48,912 nucleotides of DNA from Candidatus Sulfopaludibacter sp. SbA3. GTDB lineage: Bacteria; Acidobacteriota; Terriglobia; Bryobacterales; Bryobacteraceae. This document shows positions 23,619 to 33,208 of this stretch, piece by piece. Under the pieces are notes generated by a model. It did not search any database, was not told the DNA's origin, and was given only the letters and a program-made list of their open reading frames with translations. Every line of letters begins with the position of its first letter. Position 1 is the stretch's first letter. Location of the stretch: positions 1-48,912 of the forward strand of contig CAMDED010000045.1 of the NCBI GenBank assembly GCA_945893365.1, written 5' to 3'. A program made the translations under genes and the position numbers.

Positions 23619-24220
23619 CGAAGCACGAGACGGCGACCGTCGAGATCGTTGAGCGCGTGAGTCTGTATGCGCTTGGTGCGCTCGACGAGGCCGAGGCGCG
23701 TGAGTTCAGCGAGCATTTGATCGCCGGTTGCGCGGCGTGCGCCGCCGAGGTGCGCGCCATGCAAGAGACGGCGGCGCTCATCCCGATGGGCCTCGACACC
23801 GCCCGGCCCGGCGCCGCGGTTCGCGAGAAGCTGTTCGAAAGGATCGGCAGCGCCGGTACGCCCCCTTTTAAGGTGGTCCGCGAAGGGGAAGGGGACTGGC
23901 ACGCCCTTCCGTTTCCCGGTGTTACGGTGAAGCGGCTCCATCACAACCGGGGCGGCGACATCACGATGCTGATTCGCATGGAACGCGGCGCGAAGTTCCC
24001 CGGCCACCCTCACAGGCACGGAGAGCATTGCTACGTGCTTGAGGGGGATATTCATTTCGGCGATCTGGTCATGGGGCCGGGCGATTATCAATGGGCGTCC
24101 GGCGAGACGGATCACGTCACGAGCTACACAGGGAACGGCTGTCTGCTGCTCATGATTGTGAGCGAAGCGAACGCGAAACTGGCAGCGCCGCGGCCGGCTT
24201 GGTCAAGCGAAAGCCGGTAA
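23615..24220 (+). CDS. ChrR-like anti-sigma factor with cupin domain
   Basis: A 201-aa protein with an N-terminal zinc-binding anti-sigma (ZAS-like) part: SEHLIAGCAACAAEV has the HxxxCxxC signature (residues about 29-36). The C-terminal half is a cupin with a likely metal site: PGHPHRHGEHCYVLEGD, where H, H, E and H line up with ChrR cupin ligands, then MGPGDYQWASGETDHVT. In ChrR of Rhodobacter the ZAS part holds the sigma factor and the cupin senses singlet oxygen or peroxides. The ATG overlaps the sigma gene (ATGA). The selenoprotein peroxiredoxin gene lies about 0.9 kb further on but is on a separate transcript. Confidence 0.85.
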   Translation: MTKHETATVEIVERVSLYALGALDEAEAREFSEHLIAGCAACAAEVRAMQETAALIPMGLDTARPGAAVREKLFERIGSAGTPPFKVVREGEGDWHALPFPGVTVKRLHHNRGGDITMLIRMERGAKFPGHPHRHGEHCYVLEGDIHFGDLVMGPGDYQWASGETDHVTSYTGNGCLLLMIVSEANAKLAAPRPAWSSESR

Positions 24221-24376
24221 GCACGTCCAGCCTGGAGACCCGCCTCTTGAACGGGCTGGCGGACCAACGGCGCCAAGCGCTGCCTGTGGGCTTGCCGCCG
24301 ACTAGAGGTGGGCATGAACGCAATAGCTGCTGGAGGAGGCCGTTCTCCGGCTTCACTGCCTCAACGACGAACTCCG

Positions 24377-24952
24377 CTAACCAAGGCGGAGCGTGTCAAG
24401 CTTCTCCTCTCCGGTACGCCAAAGCGCGGCGCCGGTCCAGCCGTAGTGGAAGCCGCTCCAGAGGGTTGCGGCCGCGGACAACCAGACGGACGGCATGGCG
24501 AGAGGCCCGGCGATTTCGGGCGCGGCGTTGGCCGCGAGAACAGTCACGACGCACACAATCTGGAGGAAGGTGCTCAGCTTTCCCCACACGCTCGGAGGGA
24601 ACTTCTTGCGACCGGAAAGCCGCCGGGCGGCCCCGGACGCGGCGAGAATCAGAATGTCGCGGCCGAAAACAATCCCCACGAACCACTTCGGCAGGCTGCC
24701 GGCAACGGCTAGGGTAAGGAAAACGACGCCGAGGAAGATCTTGTCCGCGATGGGGTCGAGATATGCGCCGGCCGCCGTCACTCCGCCGAAACGCCGGGCG
24801 ACCATGCCGTCGATGGAATCGGTGGCGGCCGCGGCGGCGAAGATAGCCGCCGCCAACACATGCTCGCCGCGAAGGATGGCGTGTGAAACGAATGGCGCCG
24901 CGATGACACGGACCATCGTGACAATGTTCGGAAGGTTGAGCCAGTCCCGCAT
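24377..24952 (-). CDS. CDP-alcohol phosphatidyltransferase (PgsA-like)
   Basis: A 191-aa polytopic membrane enzyme. The family signature DG..AR....G....D..D is present as [20 protein letters not shown] followed by DPIADK (residues about 45-72). This superfamily swaps CMP on CDP-diacylglycerol for an alcohol; PgsA makes phosphatidylglycerol phosphate. Around it are hydrophobic helices ([29 protein letters not shown]). The start ATG 24952 has GAGGGA a few bases upstream. Whether it makes PGP or cardiolipin cannot be told by eye. It is divergent from the selenoprotein gene. Confidence 0.82.
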   Translation of the reverse strand: MRDWLNLPNIVTMVRVIAAPFVSHAILRGEHVLAAAIFAAAAATDSIDGMVARRFGGVTAAGAYLDPIADKIFLGVVFLTLAVAGSLPKWFVGIVFGRDILILAASGAARRLSGRKKFPPSVWGKLSTFLQIVCVVTVLAANAAPEIAGPLAMPSVWLSAAATLWSGFHYGWTGAALWRTGEEKLDTLRLG

Positions 24953-25089
24953 GCTTCCCTCGATTCTACCCGACGGCGCAGGGCGGCTCTCCGGTTTTCC
25001 GAGCGGAAGCTCCGGCGGGTTCCGGTGGCCGGTTGCCGGGGCGCTGCCATCGGTCCCCGGCGGTGGTACCCTCGGACGCAGGAGACTCT

Positions 25090-25599
25090 ATGCGAAACAC
25101 CTCTCTGCTACTGTTGTTTACCGCGTTCGGCCTGCAAGCCGCGACGCACCTGAAGGTGGGCGACACCGCCCCCGATTTCACACTTCCCTCGACAGCCGGC
25201 AAGCCCGTGAAGCTTTCCGACTTCAAGGGCAAAAGGAACGTGGTCCTCGCGTTCTTCCCCGCCGCATTCACCGGTGGCTGAACCAAGGAAATGGCGGGAT
25301 ACCAGGCTGGTATCCAAAAATTTGCCGACACCGAAACCGAAGTGTTCGGAGTCAGCACCGATAACACCCCCTCGCAAAAGGTGTTCGCGGAGCAGTTGAA
25401 ATTGAGTTTCCCCATCCTCAGCGATTTCGTAAACCGGAAAGTATCCACCGACTACGGCGTGTTGATTGCCGACCGCGGCATCTCCAGCCGCACGACGTTC
25501 GTGATCGATAAAGAGGGCAAGATTACGTTCCTAGAAGAAGGCAGCTCGGCCGTCGATATCACGGGCGCCGCAACCGCCTGCAGCAGACTCAAGCATTAG
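25090..25599 (+). CDS. Selenocysteine peroxiredoxin (AhpC/TSA family) with in-frame TGA
   Basis: Two adjacent open frames in the same phase, split only by a TGA at 25279-25281, form one 169-residue peroxiredoxin. It has a signal peptide ([18 protein letters not shown]) and the fold start [18 protein letters not shown]. The peroxidatic motif PxxxTxxC reads PAAFTGG-U, with the TGA exactly at the Cys position (residue 64). After the TGA come [34 protein letters not shown] and a conserved Arg ([12 protein letters not shown]). The only downstream cysteine, C164 near the C-terminus, could be the resolving residue. A perfect 8-bp stem-loop follows the TGA at SECIS distance. AGGAGA precedes the ATG. 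It probably reduces peroxides in the periplasm. The alternatives are a sequencing error or a pseudogene, but position, SECIS-like hairpin and intact frame all favour Sec. Confidence 0.82.
25297..25315 (+). promoter_or_regulatory. Candidate bacterial SECIS hairpin
   Basis: Arms GGATACCA (25297-25304) and TGGTATCC (25308-25315) are perfectly complementary around a GGC loop; if the top A-U pair opens, the loop is AGGCU. The stem begins 15 nt after the UGA codon, in the window used by SelB for selenocysteine insertion, and the loop carries the guanines typical of bacterial SECIS. Confidence 0.7.
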
Positions 25600-25607
25600 A
25601 CCCGGGA

Positions 25608-25634
25608 GGGCGTCCGTTGGAACGGCGGACGCCC
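25608..25634 (+). terminator. Hairpin terminator after the selenoprotein gene
   Basis: Arms GGGCGTCCG and CGGACGCCC form a perfect 9-bp GC-rich stem with a 9-nt loop, starting nine bases after the stop. The tail (CTTCTC) is only weakly pyrimidine-rich, so it may be Rho-assisted. Confidence 0.55.
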
Positions 25635-25709
25635 CTTCTCGCACATCCGGCTTCTTCCTCAATAATTGGTGGTGATGCAACGCACGCCGGGAAGTGTCAG
25701 TATCGTCTT

Positions 25710-26612
25710 ATGCTACCGCGAAGAACTCTGCTGACCTTACCAGCATCCGCCGCCCTGGCCGTTCAAGCGCAAGCGCCGCCGGGAACGCCGAAGATGCACC
25801 TATGTATTCATCAGACCACCTCCGCCGCGGCGGGGTACAGGAAATCGCTCGAGGGGTATGCCAAGGCGGGCATCCGGTATGTGGAGGCGATCCCCGCGCA
25901 TGTCGACGAGTTCGTAAAACAGGAGGGCATGCCGGCTGCCCGAAGGCTCCTGGCAGACCTGGGAATCAAGGCTGCGTCGAGCGGGGGCGTGCGCGGCCTG
26001 GCGGAGCCGAATCCCAAGCGCGCGGAGGCGATCGAGCAACTGAAAGCGCGCGTGGCCATCTGCGCGGAACTCGGCGTCGACCGCATGGTGTGTCCGTGCG
26101 GCACGACCGAGAAGTACACGCTCGACGACTACAAACGGGGAGTTGAGAATCTGAGGGAAGCCGGAGACATCGCAAAGCCCCACGGCGTGGCCTTGATGCT
26201 CGAGTTCATGCGCGGGTCCACGTTCATCGGAACTCTGCCCACGGCGCTCGATATGACGCGCCGCGCCGCTCATCCATTCGTTAAGCCGATGTTCGATTTC
26301 TATCATTTCTGGGCCGGTCTCAGCCGCTTCGAGGACATCGAACTGATCCGCGAAGGCGAGATCCATCACGTCCATTTCCAGGATGTGCCCAATATTCCTC
26401 GCGAGATGCTAGACAACGGCACGCGGGACGTTCCGGGCGACGGCGTCTGCCCGCTCGAAAAAATCCTGCGGGCGCTCGACCGCAAAGGGTACCGGGGTCC
26501 GATTTCGGTCGAGTTGTTCTATCCCCAATTGCAGAAGGGCGATCCGTACGAGGTGGCCTCGCGGATACGCCGGCAGTCCGACCCGATTATGCGGCGCGCG
26601 GGTGTGGCTTGA
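25710..26612 (+). CDS. Exported sugar phosphate isomerase/epimerase-like TIM barrel
   Basis: A 300-aa AP-endonuclease-2/xylose-isomerase-like TIM-barrel protein. The N-terminus MLPRRTLLTLPASAALAV is a twin-arginine-type leader. Barrel strands with metal-ligand hints include VALMLEFMRGS, VKPMFDFYHFWAG, IHHVHFQDVP and GPISVELFY, containing the Glu, Asp, His and Glu residues expected for a divalent metal. ATG 25710 is preferred because an earlier start would add 31 unrelated residues ahead of the leader. Its stop overlaps the TTG of the next gene as TTGA. Such proteins are common in sugar and inositol use in Acidobacteria and Planctomycetes; the substrate is unknown. Confidence 0.8.
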   Translation: MLPRRTLLTLPASAALAVQAQAPPGTPKMHLCIHQTTSAAAGYRKSLEGYAKAGIRYVEAIPAHVDEFVKQEGMPAARRLLADLGIKAASSGGVRGLAEPNPKRAEAIEQLKARVAICAELGVDRMVCPCGTTEKYTLDDYKRGVENLREAGDIAKPHGVALMLEFMRGSTFIGTLPTALDMTRRAAHPFVKPMFDFYHFWAGLSRFEDIELIREGEIHHVHFQDVPNIPREMLDNGTRDVPGDGVCPLEKILRALDRKGYRGPISVELFYPQLQKGDPYEVASRIRRQSDPIMRRAGVA

Positions 26613-27331
26613 AGATACGGACCGAGAACCTTTCTCGCGTTTTCCATTCCGGCGGCGAGAAGCTCGTGGTCTTCAGCGGGCTCAACCTGGAGGTTGAATC
26701 GGGAGAGCGCGTGGCTCTGGTTGGCGAATCCGGGTCCGGCAAATCGACGCTGTTGCATCTTTTGGGTGGACTGGAGCGTCCAACAGGCGGGAGGATTTAT
26801 TTTGGAGAAAGAGAAATCTCCAGCCTTTCCGCTCCGGAGCTGGCGGATTTTCGCAATCGCACGATCGGGTTCGTCTGGCAGATTCACTACCTGCTGCCCG
26901 AGTTTACGGCTCTCGAAAACGCGATGATGCCGCTGTTGATTCGGGGCGCGGCGCGGAGCGAGGCGGAGTTTGCCGCCCGCGCGACGCTTGCTGAAGTTGG
27001 TCTCGCACGGCGCGCCGGGCATCGCTCGGGGGAACTCTCGGGCGGGGAGCGGCAACGGGTGGTGTTGGCCCGGGCGCTCGTGGCGAACCCCACGGTGCTG
27101 TTGCTCGACGAGCCGACCGGCAATCTGGACCATAAAACCGGAGAAGCGATTTTCAGTCTGCTCGGGGAATTGCACGATTCGCACGGGTTCACATCCGTCT
27201 TCGTGACGCACAGCCGCTCTCTTGCCGGCCGATGTGATCGTATACTAGTGATAGAGGATGGTGGTTTGTCCGCGGCGCCGGTCCGGACGCGGCCGGTTAG
27301 CCATCCCGACGTGGATAGCTTGGGGGCCTAA
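26609..27331 (+). CDS. LolD-like ABC transporter ATP-binding protein
   Basis: A 240-aa ATPase of the LolD/MacB type. Walker A is GESGSGKST (residues about 39-47), the Q-loop reads FVWQIHYLLPE, the signature is LSGGERQR, Walker B is VLLLDEPTG and the H-loop is VFVTHS. In the Lol system LolD powers release of lipoproteins from the inner membrane. No permease (LolC/E or MacB-like) gene is adjacent, so its partner is elsewhere. The start is TTG 26609, overlapping the preceding stop as TTGA. Its stop shares a base with the ATG of clpC (TAATG), so the two are coupled. Confidence 0.85.
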   Translation: MKIRTENLSRVFHSGGEKLVVFSGLNLEVESGERVALVGESGSGKSTLLHLLGGLERPTGGRIYFGEREISSLSAPELADFRNRTIGFVWQIHYLLPEFTALENAMMPLLIRGAARSEAEFAARATLAEVGLARRAGHRSGELSGGERQRVVLARALVANPTVLLLDEPTGNLDHKTGEAIFSLLGELHDSHGFTSVFVTHSRSLAGRCDRILVIEDGGLSAAPVRTRPVSHPDVDSLGA

Positions 27332-29826
27332 TGTTCGAACGTTATACGGAAAAGGCACGCCGGGTGATATTCTTCGCCCGGTACGAGGCGAGTCAGTTCG
27401 GCAGCCCGTACATTGAGACCGAGCACCTACTCCTGGGCTTGCTGCGCGAGGATAAGGCGTTGGCAAACCGTTTTCTTCGCTCGCACGCGGCCGTGGAATC
27501 CATTCGCAAGCAGATTGAAGGACAGACCACGATACGGGAGAAGGTCTCGACTTCGGTCGACCTGCCGCTCAGCCATGAGTGCAAGCGGGTACTTGCCTAT
27601 GGAGCGGAGGAAGCCGAGCGTCTGAGCCACAAGCACATCGGCACGGAGCATCTCCTGCTTGGCCTGTTGCGCGAGGAGAAGTGTCTCGCCGCGGAAATAT
27701 TGCACGAGCGCGGGTTGCGCCTCTCGACGATACGGGAGGAATTGCAGCGCGCCCAGCACGAAAAGGTTTCCGCAAACCGGCCGAAGGAGAGCTCGCTTCT
27801 TTCCGAATTCAGCCGCGACCTCACGCAGGCGGCCATGGACGGATCGCTCGACCCGCTGATCGGGCGCGACCATGAACTTGAACGCGTGGTTCAAATCCTG
27901 TGCCGCCGGACAAAGAACAACCCCGTGCTCATCGGAGAGCCGGGCGTGGGCAAGACCGCTATCGTGGAAGGCCTCGCGCAACGCATTTCCGACGGCGAAG
28001 TGCCCTCTTTCCTGGCCGACAAGCGAATCCTCGCGCTCGATCTTTCGCTGATTGTCGCCGGAACCAAGTATCGCGGCCAGTTTGAGGAGCGGCTCAAGAC
28101 CATCATGAAAGAGCTGATGGAAAATCAGAACGCCATCATCTTTATCGACGAGCTGCATACCCTCGTGGGCGCCGGGTCGGCCGAAGGATCGCTCGACGCC
28201 GCGAACATCCTCAAGCCGGCGCTTTCGCGCGGCGAGATCCAGTGCATCGGCGCGACCACTCCCGCCGAGTTCCGCAAGTCGATCGAGAAGGACCGCTCGC
28301 TCGAACGCCGGTTCCAGGCCGTGAAAGTGCCGCCGCCGAACGACGCCGACGCCATCAAGATCCTGTTCGGCATCAAAGACCGCTACGAAAAATTCCACGC
28401 CGTCGGATACACGGACGAATCGATCGAAGCCGCCGTCTACACCTCGAGCCGCTACATTCCCGACCGCTTCCTGCCGGACAAGGCGATCGACCTGATCGAC
28501 GAAGCGGGCGCCCGCGTCAAGCTGCGCCAGACCACGCTTCCGGCCGACCTTGCCGATATCCAGAAGCGCATCAAGTTCATCGTGCACCGGATGGAGAACG
28601 CGATCGCGAATCACGAATTTGAAAAGGCGCGTTTCTACTCGGACGAAGAACGCAAAGAGCGCGAGAACATGCGCCAGCTGCGCGAGAAGTACAACATGGA
28701 CGAATCGTCGACGGGCATCGTGACGAAGGACGATATCGAAGACGTGGTGGCGCGCTGGACGGGCGTTCCGATGACTGCCATCAAGGAGCAGGAAATCGCC
28801 AAGCTGTTGCGCATCGAGGAAGAGCTGCACAAACGCGTGATCAGCCAGGAGAAGGCCATTTCCGCGTTGGCGCGGTCGATTCGCCGTTCGCGCGCGGGCT
28901 TGAAGTCGAGCAGCCGTCCGGCGGGTTCGTTCCTGTTCCTGGGGCCGACGGGCGTGGGAAAGACGGAGGTCGCGCGCGCTCTCGCCGCGTTCCTTTTCGG
29001 CAGCGAGAAATCGCTGGTGCGGTTCGACATGTCCGAGTTCATGGAGAAGCATTCCGTCTCGAAGTTGATTGGATCGCCTCCGGGATACGTAGGCTACGAA
29101 GAAGGCGGCCAGTTGACGGAGCGCGTGAAGCGGGCTCCCTATTCAATCATCCTTCTCGACGAGATCGAGAAAGCGCACCCGGACGTCTACAACATTCTGC
29201 TGCAGGTCTTTGAAGACGGCCAGTTGACCGATGGGCTGGGCAACACGGTGGACTTCAAGAACACGATCATCATTATGACGTCCAACCTGGGCGCGCGATT
29301 CCTTGAAAAGCGCGGTAACCTGGGCTTTTCGGCGCCGCAGGTCGAGGGGATGCCCTCGAAGATCGAGGACCAGGTGCGGGCCGAAGTTAAACGCGCTTTC
29401 AATCCGGAATTCCTCAATCGCCTGGATGAAGTGATCCTGTTCACTTCGCTCACCGAAGAGGACCTGATGAAGATCATGGCTTTGCTGGTCGAGCAGATCA
29501 ACGGGAATCTGGTCTCGAAGCAGATCAGGTTGCGGCTCAACCAGGACGCGATGAAATACATTCTCGCGAAGACGTGCGGCGACCGCAGCTATGGCGCGCG
29601 GCCCTTGCGGCGGGCTCTGCAGAAGTACATCGAAGATCCGCTATCGGAAGCGTTGATTCAGGGTTTGCTGCCGCAACCGGGCGATCTCGAAGTGTACCTG
29701 GGCGACACCGGCATCTACTACCGGCCGGTACTGACTGAGCTCGCGCCGGTCACGGTCGGCGGCGGCACGGACAGCGTGAACGAGAACCCGCCGGCTCCCG
29801 GAACGCTCCTCTATACCTTCGCATAG
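27331..29826 (+). CDS. clpC: ClpC-type AAA+ unfoldase of the Clp protease
   Basis: An 831-aa HSP100 chaperone. Two Clp_N repeats span residues 1-145 ([35 protein letters not shown] twice). The first AAA module has Walker A GEPGVGKT near residue 201 and Walker [12 protein letters not shown] short coiled-coil middle domain with a UvrB/C-like motif ([19 protein letters not shown], near residue 430) marks ClpC rather than ClpB. The second AAA has Walker A GPTGVGKT near residue 537, then [16 protein letters not shown] and the C-terminal D2-small domain. It unfolds substrates for ClpP in the cytoplasm. No mcsAB-ctsR genes flank it; instead it follows the LolD-like ATPase with TAATG overlap. Confidence 0.93.
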   Translation: MFERYTEKARRVIFFARYEASQFGSPYIETEHLLLGLLREDKALANRFLRSHAAVESIRKQIEGQTTIREKVSTSVDLPLSHECKRVLAYGAEEAERLSHKHIGTEHLLLGLLREEKCLAAEILHERGLRLSTIREELQRAQHEKVSANRPKESSLLSEFSRDLTQAAMDGSLDPLIGRDHELERVVQILCRRTKNNPVLIGEPGVGKTAIVEGLAQRISDGEVPSFLADKRILALDLSLIVAGTKYRGQFEERLKTIMKELMENQNAIIFIDELHTLVGAGSAEGSLDAANILKPALSRGEIQCIGATTPAEFRKSIEKDRSLERRFQAVKVPPPNDADAIKILFGIKDRYEKFHAVGYTDESIEAAVYTSSRYIPDRFLPDKAIDLIDEAGARVKLRQTTLPADLADIQKRIKFIVHRMENAIANHEFEKARFYSDEERKERENMRQLREKYNMDESSTGIVTKDDIEDVVARWTGVPMTAIKEQEIAKLLRIEEELHKRVISQEKAISALARSIRRSRAGLKSSSRPAGSFLFLGPTGVGKTEVARALAAFLFGSEKSLVRFDMSEFMEKHSVSKLIGSPPGYVGYEEGGQLTERVKRAPYSIILLDEIEKAHPDVYNILLQVFEDGQLTDGLGNTVDFKNTIIIMTSNLGARFLEKRGNLGFSAPQVEGMPSKIEDQVRAEVKRAFNPEFLNRLDEVILFTSLTEEDLMKIMALLVEQINGNLVSKQIRLRLNQDAMKYILAKTCGDRSYGARPLRRALQKYIEDPLSEALIQGLLPQPGDLEVYLGDTGIYYRPVLTELAPVTVGGGTDSVNENPPAPGTLLYTFA

Positions 29827-30206
29827 GCGTACGCCGCGCCGGGCGGGGTGACGAGGCGGCGGCCGCATGGATAATGGGCCGCGCCGCCTGGTATGGGGCG
29901 TCGAGACGAGCCCCCACTTGGCTGCCCTCGACATCGCGCTTCGCCAACCGAACGGCTTGGCCGTTTGTTGCGCTTCTTCGGTGGAATGGGGTTCGAGCAA
30001 ACCTACTGGACACCCTGCTACAATCTTTGGAACCGGATGCGTGTTCGCGGTGTCCAAGATCGGGAAGGGCTAGGAAAGCTCGATGTTGCAGTAGACCCGG
30101 CGTTCCGTTATACTCCGCATTTGCCCGGTCGGGTAGGGAGATCGGGAAGTTCCTCGTGGAACAGACGGCACTCATCACGTCAAAAAGGGAATTTTGGAGG
30201 CGCACC
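29827..30206. other. Intergenic region with promoter and leader
   Basis: 380 bp between clpC and the secreted TPR-like gene. Frames here do not look coding. A good promoter lies at 30086-30114 and GGAGG precedes the TTG at 30207. No terminator with a T-run was found directly after clpC. Confidence 0.55.
30086..30114 (+). promoter_or_regulatory. Predicted sigma-70-like promoter
   Basis: TTGCAG (-35) and TATACT (-10) are separated by 17 bp. The spacing is ideal and the -10 matches consensus at 5 of 6 positions. It lies about 90 bp before the next start codon, giving a leader with a proper ribosome binding site, unlike the leaderless genes elsewhere in the window. Confidence 0.55.
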
Positions 30207-31487
30207 TTGTTGAATGGTATTTCGAAAAACATATTGGGACTGACGGTGGCTGGGATACTGGCCGCGTCCTGCGCGCTGAGCCAGGCGCCGAAGAAGCAGA
30301 TGAAGGATCAGGCGGAGTACGACCTGTTCACCGGCATCACGAAAGAGACCGACAACAACAAGAAGCTGTCGCTCCTCAACACCTGGAAGACCAAGTACGA
30401 GAATACGGATTATAAGCAGGAGCGCCTGCAACTGTACCTCACGACATATCAGGGGCTCGGGCAGCCGGCAAAGATGATCGAGACGGCGAAGGAAATGCTC
30501 GCGCTCGATCCGAAAGACATTCAGGGGCTTTATTGGATCACCTTCCTGACGCCTCAGATGAACAACGCCGCGGCCGACGCTCTCGATCTGGGCCAGAAGG
30601 CCGCCGAGGGGTTGCTCGGCGCGGAGAAGCCAGCCACGACGGATGACGCGGCGTGGAAAACCGCGAAGGCCGGCATGGATGTTTTAGCGCACAAGACGCT
30701 TGGGTGGATTCCCATGCAGCGCAAGGATCCCGTTGCGGCCGAGAAAGAGTTCGCGAAGGCCCTGGAACTCAATCCGAACCAGGGCGAGGTGAGCTACTGG
30801 CTGGGGACCGTGATTCTGCAGCAGAAAAAGACCGATCGATACGCGGAGGCGTTCTTCCACTTCGCGCGCGCCGCATCGGACGGTCCCGGGGGGCTGCCGA
30901 CGCCGCAAGGGCGAAAACAGATCGACGACTACTGGCTTAAGCTGTATACCAGCTTTCACGGCAAGGACGACGCCGGCGCCGCGGAGATCCGAACCATGGC
31001 AAAGGCCGGCGCTATGCCGCCGGCTGGTTTCAAGATCAAGAACATTCACGAAATTGCGGCGGAAAATGAAGAAAAGTTTAAGGCGTCGAATCCCCAGCTT
31101 GCCCTTTGGCTTGGTCTGAAGAAGGAACTGGTTGGCGAGAACAGCGCGTCCGTTTGGGAGTCCAACATGAAGGGCGCGGCGCTCCCGAAGTTGAAAGGCA
31201 CGGTCATTTCGCAAAAGCCCGCCGCCAACGCCAAGGAGCTCGTGATCGGAATCGAGAACGCCGCGCATCCAGAGGTGACGTTGAAGCTCGAAAAGCCGCT
31301 TCCGGGCAAGTTCGAAGAGAACACGGTAGTGGAATTCGAGGGTGTTCCCGCCGAATTCACGAAAGACCCGTTTATGGTCACGATGGAGGTCGAGGCGGAT
31401 AAGCTCAGCGGCTGGACAGGCAAGGCTGCGGCGCCGGCAAAGCGTCCCGCGAGCGCGGCCAAGAAGGCCGCGGCGAAGAAGAAATAA
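30207..31487 (+). CDS. Secreted TPR-like protein with basic tail
   Basis: A 426-aa exported protein. The leader is LLNGISKNILGLTVAGIL with a lipobox-like LAASC at its end, so it may be a lipoprotein. The body has TPR-like helical pairs (LNTWKTKYENTDYKQERLQL; EKEFAKALELNPNQGEVSYW), then a beta-rich C-terminal domain (GTVISQKPAANAKELVIGIE, then FEENTVVEFEGVPAEF). It ends in an unusual Ala/Lys tail (AKRPASAAKKAAAKKK). The start is TTG 30207 with GGAGG six bases upstream; TTG 30210 is also possible. Function unknown; similar secreted TPR proteins of this group are annotated only as hypothetical. Confidence 0.8.
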   Translation: MLNGISKNILGLTVAGILAASCALSQAPKKQMKDQAEYDLFTGITKETDNNKKLSLLNTWKTKYENTDYKQERLQLYLTTYQGLGQPAKMIETAKEMLALDPKDIQGLYWITFLTPQMNNAAADALDLGQKAAEGLLGAEKPATTDDAAWKTAKAGMDVLAHKTLGWIPMQRKDPVAAEKEFAKALELNPNQGEVSYWLGTVILQQKKTDRYAEAFFHFARAASDGPGGLPTPQGRKQIDDYWLKLYTSFHGKDDAGAAEIRTMAKAGAMPPAGFKIKNIHEIAAENEEKFKASNPQLALWLGLKKELVGENSASVWESNMKGAALPKLKGTVISQKPAANAKELVIGIENAAHPEVTLKLEKPLPGKFEENTVVEFEGVPAEFTKDPFMVTMEVEADKLSGWTGKAAAPAKRPASAAKKAAAKKK

Positions 31488-31524
31488 CCGAATCGCCGCG
31501 TTCATTGGGGCATCCGGGGCGCGG

Positions 31525-31567
31525 GGGACGCACGGGCGCGGGACGCACGGGCGCGGGACGCACGGAC
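31525..31567. repeat. 15-bp tandem repeat, about 2.9 copies
   Basis: The unit GGGACGCACGGGCGC repeats head to tail between the TPR-like gene and ctpA, with the third copy partial and diverging by one base. It is non-coding and lies 50-90 bp upstream of the ctpA start. Confidence 0.85.
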
Positions 31568-31595
31568 GATGAAACCCCGCGGCTCCCCGTGGCGT

Positions 31596-31601
31596 TATAA
31601 T
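31596..31601 (+). promoter_or_regulatory. TATAAT -10 box upstream of ctpA
   Basis: A perfect TATAAT 16 bp before the ATG at 31618, preceded by the GC-rich tandem repeat; no -35 hexamer at the usual spacing. ACAGGG between box and ATG is a weak ribosome binding site. Confidence 0.5.
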
Positions 31602-31617
31602 ACTGACAGGGTCCTTC

Positions 31618-33204
<1,587 letters not shown>

Positions 33205-33208
33205 CGAA

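Noticed and set aside
24221-24376. Possible small RNA or gene between the anti-sigma and phosphatidyltransferase genes
   Set aside because: No tRNA-like cloverleaf, no start with ribosome binding site and no terminator; frames look like shadows.
25279-25281. Plain nonsense mutation in the peroxiredoxin
   Set aside because: The stop falls exactly on the catalytic Cys codon, is UGA and is followed by a perfect SECIS-like hairpin, with the rest of the frame intact; chance inactivation is less likely, though not excluded.
27427-29052. Long open frame on the minus strand across clpC (541 codons)
   Set aside because: It lies wholly antisense to a highly conserved gene and has the Arg/Ala/Gln/His-rich composition of a shadow frame caused by high GC.
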